64,000 bases of DNA from positions 14,920,985-14,984,984 of the forward strand of contig OW121741.1 in NCBI GenBank assembly GCA_933228675.1. The letters run 5' to 3'. The stretch's first letter is position 1; every line of letters starts with the position of its first letter. This stretch comes from Stomorhina lunata (Eukaryota; Arthropoda; Insecta; Diptera; Rhiniidae). The translations under genes were made by a program, and so were the position numbers. Below the pieces are notes generated by a model. The model had not been told where the DNA came from, did not search any database, and worked only from the letters and a program-made list of their open reading frames with translations. Positions 1 through 12,294 of the stretch are shown piece by piece.

Positions 1-1040
1 ATTTCTTATAAAAGTAATAAATTTTTAAAAAATTTCTTATAAAAATAAGAAATTTTTGAAAAATTTCCTATAAAAATAAAAAAATTTTGAAAATTTTTAT
101 ATAAAAATAAAAAAAAAATTTAATTTCCTATAAAAATGAAAAAAAAAATTTAAAATTTTCTATAGAAATAAGAAATTTTTTAAAAATTTCCTATAAAAAT
201 AAGAAATTTTTGAAAAATTTCAAAAATAGGAAATTTTTGAAAAATATCCTTTATAAATAGAACATTTTTGAAAAATATCCTATATAAAAAGAAAATCTTT
301 GAAAAATTTCCTAGAAAAATAGGAAATTTTTGAAAAATTTCCTAAAAAAATAAAACATTTTTTAAAAATTTCCTATAAAAATAAAAGAATTTTAAAAAAT
401 GTGCCTATAAAAATTAAAGTTTTTGTAAAAGTATTTAAGAAATACGAAATTTGTTAAAAATTTCCTATAAAGATAAGAAAAATTTTCCTTTTAAGAAAAG
501 TAAATTTTGGAAACAATTTTTGAAAAATTTGCTATAAAATTAAGAAATTTTTGAAAAACTTCCTATAAAAAAAGAAATTTTTGAAAAATTTCTTTTAAAA
601 AAATAAAGTTTTGAAAAATTTCTTGTAAAAATGAGAAATTTTGGAAAAATTTCCTATGAAAATAAGAAATTCTTGAAAAATTTCCTATAAAAATTAGAAA
701 TTTTTGAAAATTTTCGATCAAAATAAGAATCTTTCGTCCTATATATACAACAAATTTTTGAAAAATTTTCTATTAAAAGAGGAAATCTTATAAAACAAGA
801 AATTTTTTGAAAAATTTCCTATAAAAAACACAATTTTGAAAAATTTCTTATAAAAATAGGAAATTTTTGAAAAATTTCCTATAAAAAAAGAAATTTTTGT
901 AAAATGTTAATATAAAAATAAGAATTTTTTGAAAGATTTGCTATAAAAATAATTTTTGAAAAATTTCCTATAAAATAATAAAAGTTTGAAAAATTTCCTA
1001 GAAAAATAAAAAAATTCTGAAAAATTTCCTAATTTTTCAT
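1..1040 (+). repeat. Satellite A, degenerate forward array (31-bp unit)
   Basis: Degenerate tandem repeat. The intact unit, seen best at 12.9-14.9 kb, is two half-sites AGGAAATTTTT and AAAAATTTCCT separated by one G (forward) or C (reverse), plus the 8-bp linker ATAAAAAT (forward) or ATTTTTAT (reverse), 31 bp in all. Here the G form dominates, with many substitutions and length changes. The array is cut by the window start. No coding potential is seen. Confidence 0.9.
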
Positions 1041-1500
1041 TTATGATTTTCTTTTCTCTATTAATTACGTTTATTTGTCTTTCTTTGAAATATAAAGTTT
1101 TTCTATCCTGATTTAGAAAATTAGCTTTTCTTTGAACCTTTTACAATTAATTAATGAATCAAAGCAGTTTTTTTTTTCTAAAGAAATTTAAACATTGACT
1201 TTATTCATAAAAATATTTATAGTGTTTAAATCATTTAAAAATTGTGATAGAAGTAGAATTGAAATGAAGATGGAAATAAAATTTTCTAATAAAGCATGTA
1301 TCCACTTGTTATCACTTGGTACTAAAATAAGATTCAAATGAAATTCAATTTAATATTTAAATAAAATCTAAGGAAATACGAGAAAGATTTATATTAAAAC
1401 GATTGTTTTATAATGATTTAAACAAGTAACAGGTGATGACTAAAAGTTAAGAATATAGGTTCGATTACACGAATAAATTTGCTTATATTGTTATATTTTT
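1041..1500. other. AT-rich spacer without recognised feature
   Basis: Non-repetitive AT-rich sequence between two satellite A arrays. No open frame of note, no RNA gene and no mobile-element end was seen. Confidence 0.6.
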
Positions 1501-2445
1501 AACATTATAAATTTTTGAAAAATATCCTATAAAAACAGGAAATTAAAAAAAAAAATTTTTTTCAAAATTTCTTGTTTTTATTTTTATAGGAAATTTTTAA
1601 AAAATTCCTATTTTTATAAGAAATTTTTCAAAAATGTACTATTTTCATAGGAAATTTTTCAAAAATTTCCTATTTTTATAGGAAATTTTTCAAAAATTTC
1701 CTATTTTTATAGGAAATTTTTCAAAAATTTCCTATTTTTATAGGAAATTTTTCAAAAATTTCCTATTTTTATAGGAAATTTTTCAAAAATTTCCTATTTT
1801 TATAGGAAATTTTTCAAAAATTTCCTATTTTTATAGGAAATTTTTCAAAAATTTCCTATTTTTATAGGAAATTTTTCAAAAATTTCCTATTTTTATAGGA
1901 AATTTTTCAAAAATTTCCTATTTTTATAGGAAATTTTTCAAAAATTTCCTATTTTTATAGGAAATTTTTCAAAAATTTCCTATTTTTATAGGAAATTTTT
2001 CAAAAATTTCCTATTTTTATAGGAAATTTTTCAAAAATTTCCTATTTTTATAGGAAATTTTTCAAAAATTTCCTATTTTTATAGGAAATTTTTCAAAAAT
2101 TTCCTATTTTTATAGGAAATTTTTCAAAAATTTCCTATTTTTATAGGAAATTTTTCAAAAATTTCCTATTTTTATAGGAAATTTTTCAAAAATTTCCTAT
2201 TTTTATAGGAAATTTTTCAAAAATTTCCTATTTTTATAGGAAATTTTTCAAAAATTTCCTATTTTTATAGGAAATTTTTCAAAAATTTCCTATTTTTATA
2301 AGAAATTTTTCAAAAATTTCCTATTTTTATAAGAAATTTTTCAATAATTTCCTATTTTTTATATAAAAATAGGAAATTTTTGAAAAATTTCCTATAAAAA
2401 TAGGAAATTTTTGAAAAAATGTCTTATAAAAATAGAAAATTTCTT
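1501..2445 (-). repeat. Satellite A, reverse array with flips at both ends
   Basis: About 28 units of the 31-bp satellite A in reverse orientation (central C, linker ATTTTTAT), nearly uniform from about 1650 to 2340. A short forward stretch precedes it (about 1505-1545), and near 2358 it switches to forward units (central G, linker ATAAAAAT) that decay by about 2445. The switch at 2358 puts identical units head to head and makes a potential hairpin. Confidence 0.95.
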
Positions 2446-3244
2446 TTAAAATTTTAATTTTTTGAAGAATTTTTAAAGTCTTTTGAATATTTTCTATATC
2501 TACAGACAAACTCATTCTCTCTTCCAACGAATTAAAAACAATCAATGTCAAAGATCTTGTTATATCAATTGACACATGTAAGTGGAGACTACAAAACAAA
2601 AACAACTATCAACTACAACAACAACAACAACATCAGACATACTATACTCTATCAAGGACCTATTCAATATGAAAAATATTTATTTGCACAACCGACCATC
2701 ATCTACAATAAACTAAAGCCAATAGTAAAAAAAAAACAAAGCATACTTTTAGGTTGAATTCACATACAAATTTGATGGAATGGGTATGAGTTATTTAGAG
2801 GGTATGTATGAATGACGGTTTAAGAGTATGAGTGTTTATGAAAATGTAAGTACCGCTTTTACTAGATTTGTAACGAAATGTCCTTAAGAAGAGCTTGTTG
2901 AACATTTTTATGAATAAATATAGGAAAACGAAAATTTCTCTATGACTTTTGAAACGCCAATTTTTTCTGGTAGTTGTTTGGTATTGAATGTTGCTGACAT
3001 TTTTGTGGTTATTACCAACTGCACTCTAAATGTATTTACCAGTAAAAATAATAAATCGGTTGAGTTATTAAATCCTTGAGTTATTAAAATTTAGAAAGCA
3101 GCCATTGCTAATAAACAGTTGAGTGAAAGTGATGATTGGCTTTCCCGGAATCATTTGAAATTTGATTTTATATGTTTATGAACAAATAGAGTTGGTACAA
3201 ATGACAAATTTATAAATTTTATAATTAAAATTTTGCAATTAAAA
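2446..3244. other. Unique spacer with a short ACA microsatellite
   Basis: No gene recognised. A short (ACA)n run lies at about 2614-2632. Small open frames here have no recognisable product and no supporting context. Confidence 0.5.
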
Positions 3245-3772
3245 ACTGGTCGGTCTCATAACCGGGTATATATACATTAAAAAGCTGTTAAATATTTTTC
3301 ATTGCGCTTAATATGTAGTTAAGCTACATATGTTGATAGCAACACGGCAGGTCCATATATTTTGTTAGCAGTTCCTAAGGCATCTACTGTATATAAAGTC
3401 TGGGCTGAAACTTGATTGATAGCAATCTAATTTCGTAGGTGCAATCTTAATATACTAGATGTGCCTCCAAATCTTTTTGATTGTAGATATAAAAAGGGGA
3501 TGTTTTATATATAAAAACTATAGTTAAATGGCAACCGATTGTTGCCAAATGTTAGTATCTATTTAATAAAATTTTACAAGCTGAATAAAAACATGTAAAA
3601 CTTCTTCGTGCTAAATTTTATCATCTTATCTGTTATAATTTGTCATTTTAGCGAATAAGCAATTGGCCTGTGCGAGGTTATACGGGAACTATAGTCAAAT
3701 GTGAACCGATTTTGCTCAATTTCAGACAAACAGATAGACTAACAAACAGACAGACAGACGGACAAAAAATGT
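3245..3772 (+). mobile_element. Dispersed DINE/Helentron-like element, body fragment
   Basis: Positions 3330-3505 match the reverse complement of about 59340-59545 closely along their length, including GCAACACGGCAGGT, the stretch around ATATATTTTGTTAG, and the ATATAAAAAGGGGAT end. The following part (3510-3770) carries the blocks also found at 22.2-22.5 kb and, inverted, at 51.7-58 kb: a GTTATACGGGAACTATAG-type block, ACCGATTTTGC, then (GACA)n ending in GACGGAC. Dipteran DINE-1/mini-me elements are known for a (GTCY)n block; assignment to that group is inference. Non-coding and non-autonomous. Confidence 0.75.
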
Positions 3773-5262
3773 TCTATACGAAAATTTTCATATAAAAAAA
3801 TTTCTAAACAAAAAATGTTTGTGTGTTTCTGTTCGGATGATAATCTGCGCTTTATGTTGATATTTGTTGGACACAATAATAATAATTCGTATTTATTCAG
3901 TCCCTCAAATTATACATAATGTGAGGTTTTCGCTCTGTCTAGAATTAGGGATAATCCTCCTGATGAGATGGTCTAACCAACCATCGAAACGCGTCGAGGA
4001 AAGATTTCCCCACCAACATTTTTTGGTTTTATCAAAAAACTATTTATTACAATAAAAAATAATTGTAATAAATTGGGATTATTAGTACAATACACTACAG
4101 TAAAACTTTTTAATCAAAAATGTTGTATCGAAAAATTTTTTGTACGAAAATTTTTATATCAAAAAATTTTTTAAACGAAAATTTTTATATCGAAAAATTT
4201 TTTATACGAAAATTTTTATATCAAAAAACTTTCTATACGAAAATTTTTATATGAAAAATTTTCCATACGAAAATTTTTATATGAAAAATTTTCTATACGA
4301 AAATTTTTATATTCAAAAATTTTTTTTATATTGAAAAATTTTCTATACGAAAATTTTTATAACAACAAATTTTCTATACGATAAATTTTATATTAAAAAA
4401 ATTTTTATACAAAAATTTTTTTACAAAAAATTTTCTATACAAAAATATTTCTATACTAAAATTTTTATATCGAAAATTATCCTATAGTTTTTGCATCGAT
4501 AAATTTTCTATACGAAAATTTTTATATGAAAAATTTCCCATACGAAAATTTGTATATGAAAAATTTTCTGTACGAATATTTTATATCCAAAAACTTTCTG
4601 GACGAAAAATTTTCTATACGAAAATTTTTATATTAAAAAAATGTTTATACCTAAAGTTTTCGATACGAAAGTCTTTTTATCAATGATTTTTCTTTAGTTT
4701 TTGCATCGAAAAATTTTCAATACGAAAATTTTTATATGAAAAACATTCCATATGAAAATTTTATATTCAAAAATTATTTATACGAAAATTTTTATATTGA
4801 AAAATTTTCTATACGAAAATTTTTATAACGAAAAATTTTCCATATGAAAATTTTTATAACGAAAAAATTTCTATATCAAAGTTTTTATAACAAAAAATTT
4901 TCTATACGATAATTTTTATATCGAAAAATTTTCTAGAAGAAAATTTTTATATCGAAAAATTTTCTAGATGAAAATTTTTATATCGAAAAATTTTCTATAC
5001 GAAAATTTTCATAAAAAAAATTTTCTATATGATAATTTTTATATCGAAAAATTTTCTATACGAAAATTTTTATATCGAAAAATTTTCCATACGAAAATTT
5101 TTATATCGAAAAACTTTCCATACGAAAATTTTTATAACGAAAAACTTTCTATATGAAAATTTTTATATTAAAAAAATGTTTATACAAAAATGTTTATACA
5201 CAAAATTTTTTATACGAAAATTTTTCGTTAGTCTTTACATCAAAAAAATTTTCTATACGCAG
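3773..5262 (+). repeat. Satellite B, 31-bp array inside the element's (GACA)n block
   Basis: Unit of 31 bp: CTATACGAAAATTTTTATAT followed by CGAAAAATTTT. A first partial run (3773-3830) abuts the (GACA)n block. A non-repetitive 265-bp stretch follows (3831-4095), then about 37 moderately diverged units to 5262, where a CAGACAGAC run resumes. Open frames in it are by-products of the repeat (repeated Y-E-N-F-Y type peptides). Confidence 0.92.
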
Positions 5263-5284
5263 ACAGACAACAGACAGACTTGAT
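5262..5284 (+). mobile_element. Resumed (GACA)n tail of the dispersed element
   Basis: A short CAGACAGAC...CAGACAGACTT stretch directly after the satellite B array. With the (GACA)n block at 3745-3770 it brackets the array. Confidence 0.5.
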
Positions 5285-6582
5285 TTTGTTTAAGATTTGA
5301 TTTTCGAAAAAAAACTACTAATTGACTTTTAACATGACTTAAATTTTTATGAAATTTTATAACATTTGAATAAACTAACATTTGACTAAAATAGCATATC
5401 TTTATTTTTACAGAGTTATTTTTTAAGAGCAAAACATGTTATAATCCAAATGAGAACCTCTGTTATCATTCCAATGTTAATAAATTGCTACCTTAATGTT
5501 AACGAATAGATATAAATATAAACTAACAAGTCAAGAAGGTAGCTCTTAAATTTATCGAGGACAAACAAAATTTTACAAAAGGAACTAAAGAAACTAGACA
5601 ATAAAAGACATTTTACAAATTCACCACTTACTTGAATACTAACAGCAGCAAGAAAACTCTTAGGCTGTTAAAGAAAACACAACATAATTATATTATGTTA
5701 AAGGTGTCTGCACAATTACAGCATTTAATCTGTTAACAAAAGCAACAAGTGTTTATATATCCTTAACATTGCTTTTAACATTACCTATAACAGTTTTATT
5801 TTAAGGAAAAAAGTATATAAGTGTTATTAAAATTTTCTATTGTTGTTATAATAAAATCAAACAACAAATTAAGCTTGATATTTTCGTTTTTGTATGAAAA
5901 GCCAGTCACAGTCTTTGATGCTATGACGGCTGATGTTGTTATTTTTAGTAGCTCAAAAAAACATTGAAAAACCTTGAGGGCATAACAACACATCAACCAA
6001 ATAATAACGTTTACAGTTACTAACAATAATATTTTACACTGACACAAACATAGTTAAACATTAACATATAAATATAAATTTCCATAAAATACAGTTTTTT
6101 AACTAAGTAACCGTTTAAAAATCATGTTTTTCATGTGAAAAACTAACTGACATTGGTGCCGCTGCTCTCGCAAAATATACTAAAACTAATACAAAATAAT
6201 AACAATAAAAATAAAATTATACACACTTTGTTATTGCCTTTGGCTGATGATGATGAATGTTATTTTTAAATTTTGCCAGCGAATAGAAGTAAATATAAAC
6301 GTATTAACTTATACATTGAAATGTAAGTACTTGTATACATTAACATATACTCGTGCATACACATACATCTTGTTGACATTGACAAGCCGTGACACATGAC
6401 ATTTGTTTTGACTAAAATAATTTTGATATTTACTAGGTAAAATCTATGAATTTGGTTTATAAATTGTTAAGAGTTGCACTAAAATTATATGGAATTTATG
6501 AAGAATAATTTTAAGCGCCTAAAAGGCGCTTAAAATAGATAAATATTTAATTGTATAACCCATAATAATGTTACTAAATTTA
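5285..6582. other. Unique spacer between two satellite B arrays
   Basis: No gene recognised. An 83-codon frame on the minus strand (5796-6047) begins with a hydrophobic stretch, but there is no homology I know, no codon bias and no transcript signal to support it. The ends show no clear terminal repeats, so I cannot say whether the stretch was inserted into a once continuous B array. Confidence 0.5.
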
Positions 6583-8175
6583 TATTGAAAAATGTTCTAT
6601 ACGATAATTTTTATATCGAAAAATTTTCTATACGAAAATGTTTGTAACGAAAAATTTTGTATACAAAAATTTTTTTATCGAAAAATCTTCTATACAAAGA
6701 TTTTTATATCGAAAAATTTTCCATACGAAAATTTTTACAACGAAAAATTTTCTATACGAAAATTTTTATATAGAAGAATGTTCTATACGAAAATCTTTAT
6801 ATCAAACAGTTTCTATACGAAAATTTTTATATTTAAAAATTTTTCAAAGAAAATTTTCTATAAGAAAATTGTTATATCGAAAATTTGGTAACGAAAAATT
6901 TTCTATACAAAAATTTGTATATCCAAAAACTCTTTTTATACAAAATCTCTATATAGATACATTTTCTAGACGAGCATTTTTTATATCAAAAATCTTCTAT
7001 ACGAAAATTTTTATCTCAAAAAATTTTCTATACGAAAATTTTTATATGAAAAAATATTCTTTACGAAAATTTTTGATAAACTGATAAATTTTTTTGAAAA
7101 ATTTTTTACATTAAAATTTTTTATCAAAAAATTTTCTATATGCAAATTTTTTTATCGAAAAATTTTCTTTAAGAAAATTTTTATAACGAAAAATTTTCTT
7201 TATGAAAATTTTTATAACGAAAAATTTTCTATACCAAAATTTTTGTAACGAAAAATTTTCTATACGAAATTTTATACGAAAATTTTTAGATCGAAAAATT
7301 TTCTATACGAAAATTTGTATATCGAAAAATTTTCCATACGAAAATTTTTATATCGAAAATTTTTCTATAAAAATTTTCTTTTGAAAATTTTTGATAAATT
7401 GATAAATATTTTTTTTTTTTTTAATATTCTACACTAAAATTTTTTATCGAAAAACTTTCTATATGAAAATCTTTTTATCGAAAAATTTTATAAATAAAAA
7501 TTTTTATATCGACGGATTTTTTATACAAATTTTTTTTTTATCAAAAAATTGTTTATACAAAAATTTTTTATCGAAAATCTTTTAAATGAAAATTTTTATA
7601 ACGAAAAATGTTCTATACGAAAATGTTTATAACAAAAAATTTTCTATACACAAATTTTCTATACGAAAATTTGTATAACAGTAAATTTTTTTATACGAAA
7701 AATTTGTATAGAAAAATGTTTATATCGAAAATTCAATAGAAAAATTTTTTAAACGAAAATTTTTCCAAACAAAAATTATTGTATCGAAAAATTTTCTTTA
7801 CGAAAATTTTTATAACGAAAAATTTTCTTTACGAAAAATTTTCTATACGAAAATTTTTGTAATGAAAAATTTTCTATACGAAAGTTTTTATGTCGAAAAA
7901 TTTTCTATATGAAAATTTTTACATTGAAAAATTTTCCATACGAAAAATTTTATGTCAAAAAATTTTGCATAAAAAAATTTTTATATCGAAAAATTTTCTA
8001 TACAAAAACTTTTATATCAAAAAATTTTCTAGAAAAAATTTTTTAAGTCGAAAAATTTTCTAGACGAAAAGGTTAATATCAAAAAATTTTCTAAACAAAT
8101 ATTTTTATATCGAAAAGTTTTTATACGAAAAATTTTCTAAACGAAATTTTTTAAATCGAAAAATGATAGAACAAA
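6583..8175 (+). repeat. Satellite B, second 31-bp array
   Basis: About 50 diverged units of the same 31-bp repeat as at 4.1-5.3 kb (CTATACGAAAATTTTTATAT + CGAAAAATTTT). Variants with TATAACG or TTTGTAACG instead of TATATCG are common. The array decays into the start of satellite C. Confidence 0.92.
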
Positions 8176-8199
8176 CATTTTTATAACAATAAATTTTCA

Positions 8200-9790
8200 T
8201 TATCTCGCAAAATGTCCTAAAACTTATAAACTTTGCGTTGTTTACACATTGTTGACATAATGTAAGTAATGTAAACAATTGAAATTCCATTGACTTTCAT
8301 TATTTGTTACTAATTTTAGATAATTTTTTGTAAATTGTAGTAGTTTTCATATTATTTACTCATTGTTTACACTATGTATATAATGTCAGCAATAAAAATT
8401 TCATGGTTCTTAAGATTTATTTTATGTACAAAATGTTGAAAAATATGAACTTTTATATACGATTTATTTATTGCTGGCTTGCCTGTAGCTTTCTACATTA
8501 TTTACCTATTTCTGACATTTTGTCAATAATGTAAACAACTAAAATGCACTTGTTTTTTTACATTCATTTTAATTTTAAGATATTTGAGTGTAAATTTAAT
8601 TTTTTTAATCATTATTTACCCATTGTTGACATGATGTAAATTATGCAAATAATTAAAATTTTATGGTTTTTCGTAATTATATGTAATTTTTTGTAAATTG
8701 TAAAGCTTTTTTACATTATTTTTCATAAACTTGTCATTATTTACCCATTTTTGACATGATGTAAATTATGTAAACAATTGAAATTTGATTGTTTTTCGCA
8801 ATTTTAAGTGATTATTTGTAAATTGTCAGGCTTTTTTCATAATTTATTTAATTTTGACACTATGTAAATAGTGTAAAAAATTGAAATTTTATGGATTTTA
8901 GCTTTAATTCATGCTGCAATGGTTAAAATATGTATGAATATACATGCTTATAATTTGTATATAGGATTTATCTAATATGTACTAACTTTCATGTGGCTTT
9001 CTACATTATTTACCTATTCTTGACACATTGTAAATAATGTAAACAATTGAAATTCAATTTCTTTTGAAATTCAGTTTGATTTTATGATATTTAAAAGTAA
9101 ATTTAGTCTTTTACACATTTTTTACAAATTGTTGATATGATGTAAATTATGTAAACAATTAAAATTTGATGGGTTTTAATCATTTTATATAATTTTTGGT
9201 GAATTGTATAGCTTTAATACACTGTTTTTTGTAAAATTGGAACTATTTACCCATTGTTGACGTGATGTAAATTATGTAAACAATTGAAATTTGATTGTTT
9301 TTTTGTAATTTTATGTGATTAATTGTAAGTTGCAAGGCTTTCTTCATAATTAATTCAATTTTGACACTATGTAAATAATATAAACAATTGAAATTTTACG
9401 TATTTTATGTATATATGTCATGTTGTACGTATAGAAAGAAGAAGAAACTATGTTTCTTTTTTTTACATTGGATTTTTCCGTTGCTGACATTTACGAGGTT
9501 TTTTACATTATTTACCTATTCCTGACATAATGTAAACAATTAAAATTCATGTGTTTTAGACATACTGTTTGATTTTAAGATATTTTAGTGTAAATTTTAG
9601 TTTTTTACACATTTTTTACATATTGTTTACATGATGTAAATTATGTAAACTATTCAAATTTTATTGTTTTTCGTCTTTTTATGTAATTTTTGGTAAGTAA
9701 GTAAGGATTTTTAAGTATTTTTTTTAAATTTTTACATCATGTAAATAATGTAAACAATTTAAATTTCATGGCTTTTATATATTTTTACAT
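8200..9790 (+). repeat. Satellite C with ~505-bp higher-order structure
   Basis: About 13 copies of a block of the form TTTACCCATTGTTGACATGA then TGTAAATTATGTAAACAATT, centred on a TTTACATnATGTAAA-like palindrome. Blocks lie 105-160 bp apart. From about 8499 four distinguishable block types recur in the same order with a ~505-bp period (for example 8499/9009/9510 share ACCTATT, 8848/9353 share AATTTTGACACTATG). No coding content. Confidence 0.88.
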
Positions 9791-11149
9791 TCCTAAAGTG
9801 GTGTAAGTTTAAAAAGTATTCAATTTTATAATTATTTATTTTGAATTTCCTACTTTTTTATAAGAAAACTTTTTTTTTAATATACAATAACCCTTTTCCC
9901 GCTGCTATTAATAATAAAATTTTTACACCCTTTTAATTTAACAGAAATACATTTCCCTTGTTTTCTATAACTGGCTTCTTCACAATCAAAAATTTTCATA
10001 AATATTTAATTACTTTAATTGAAAAACTTTACTTTACATTTTGTTGTTAGAGCACAAATAATTGTAGGTCCTTTTCGGATTTTTTATTTTTATTTTTTTT
10101 TGTTTTGTTGAGAAACATTTTCCACATGCAAATTGTTATTTGATCTAAGAAACAAAAAGAGGAAAAAGGTAAAAATTATAAATGTTTTTTCAAATATTTG
10201 CTGACGTTTTTAACACATGTTTTTTGTTTTGCAAAATTTTTTTATTTTCTTCTCCAGCCAAGTTTAAATAAATAGCAACAAAAAACAAAGTTAACTATCT
10301 ACGAGCGTTACCAAATAGGAAGCCAACTTTTGCAATAACATGCAATTTACACCTTTTTGTTTGTTATATTCTGGAAAATTAAATAGAAATTATTAAAACT
10401 GAAAGAAAACTCAAAAAGAGGGGGGTGTTGTATAAAGAAAATTACAAAACTTAATTTTGTATATGATTTAAGACAGTGGTTTGGGTGCTACAAAAATCCT
10501 GGTCTGAAAAAAGGCTTAAAGTTTTTCATGTTTCTTATCAGATTCTTTTTTTAATAATAAAAGTTTTTACAACAGTTTCCAAAAACCGTCATAAAACATA
10601 AAAATACCTTTAAGTTTTTAAGCCGAAACTTTAATATTTATTTTTACGGTAATTACTTAAGAAGTAAAATAATTTTCCTAGATTACCTCCCCTCAAAAAT
10701 TCACAGAAGTGTTGACTACTTTTAGCTCATGTATGTAAATTTTTAACCCCCCCTTCCCTTTGAATTGGGTCAAGATAGTCATGTAGAACAAATCTATAAC
10801 AAACATAACATTTCCTTTATTACATTTATACACAAACTTATTTTGTACGGAAAATGCTTAACAAATACAACAATTATTATATAAACACATGTGAAAATTT
10901 ATATAAATTACCTGTATGTACTTAGAGGGTAAAAGAAGAAAAAGTTTTTCTTTTTTTCTATATTTATGATTTATTTGTGATACCAAAAGTAAACACTAGG
11001 TGGCTGGTATTTGAGGAAATACAATAAAATAAAGAAAAACTGGATGAAAAACTTAGTTTGACAAACAGTGGGGAACAAAAGTGGAGGTATACATACTCAA
11101 TGTTTAGACTTTTAGAATAAAAATTTGTAAAATCTTACAAAAAAAATTA
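9791..11149. other. Unique spacer between inverted satellite C arms
   Basis: AT-rich sequence with homopolymer runs and short G- and C-rich spots (near 10420 and 10745). No gene, RNA or element end recognised. Confidence 0.5.
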
Positions 11150-11960
11150 TCATATTAATTGTTTACATGATGTAGAAAAAGTGAATGCGAAAAGTAATGT
11201 TTTTATAGACTAAATTTAATAAATTTCAGAAAAAAATATAATATCTTAATTAAATTAATTATTTACATGATGTAAACAATTGGTAAATAATGTAAAAAAT
11301 TGAAAAAACACAAAAAATGTATTCACAAGTAAAAATTTATTAATAGCCGTTTTAATTGCAATTATTTACATAATTCTAACAATAGGTAAACAATCGTTAG
11401 ACTAATATAAATGATACATATTAATTCTTTACATGATGTAAAATAATGTAATATAATATATATATTATAGTCGCTTTAGAGTTAATTTGATAATAAATTA
11501 TAATTTTTAATTGCATAATGAGCTATAATTTCGAAACAATTTCAATTCTTTACATGATGTAAACAATAGGTAAATAATGTAAAAAAACTGAAAAATCATA
11601 AAAACTTTGCTCATAAGTAAAAATTTATATAATGTCATAACAAATGCAATTATTTACATAATGTAAACAATTGGTAAACATTGTAAAATTGAGAAATTAT
11701 CGATTTTATTTCATTAAAATGTACAATTCCGTAAAGTTATATAACCATTTAAATTGTTAAAATCCAAATAAAGAAATGATACTTACAATTAATGTATTAA
11801 TTGTTTACATGATGTAAAAAGTAGGTAATTATCAAAAAGTAATGCCTTTATGGAGTAAATTTGATGAATTTCAGAGAAAAAAAAATAATATTTCTTAATT
11901 AAATGAATTATTTACATGATGTAAACAATTGGTAAATAATGTAAATAAACATCAAAACTT
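11150..11960 (-). repeat. Satellite C, inverted arm
   Basis: Eight or so satellite C blocks in the opposite orientation to 8.2-9.8 kb: AATTATTTACATGATGTAAA followed by CAATTGGTAAATAATGTAAA. Longer units recur: 11254 and 11539 share about 130 bp including the AAGTAAAAATTTAT stretch, and 11158 resembles 11797 over about 140 bp. Confidence 0.88.
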
Positions 11961-12294
11961 TGCTCAAAAGTAAAAATTTGTTAAATGATTATTTTTAGCT
12001 TTTTTCGTATTATTTACATATTGTTGACATGATGTAAATTGTGTAACCAATTAAAATAAATTTTTTTTTCATTTTATGTAACCACTTGCCAAGATTTTTA
12101 TATTATTTTTTAAATTTTTACACCATGTAAAAAATGTAAAAAATTAACATTTTATGGGCTTCATTCTTAAATTGCTTTAGGCTAAAATAGTATCAAATTC
12201 TATGATTATTTATAATAAATTTCACACTTTTTATTTGATAATTATGACTATTTTAATAATTTACACGTAAATAATGTAAAACATACATATTTCC
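11961..12294 (+). repeat. Satellite C, short forward remnant
   Basis: Orientation flips back: around 12005-12050 a forward block (TTGTTGACATGATGTAAATT) appears, followed by a weaker copy near 12115-12150 and a decayed tail that meets satellite A. Confidence 0.7.

Noticed and set aside
4140..7384. Open frames of 60-148 codons rich in F, Y, I, K, N
   Set aside because: They are translations of the 31-bp satellite B; 31 is not a multiple of 3, so the frames cycle and merely lack stops for a while.
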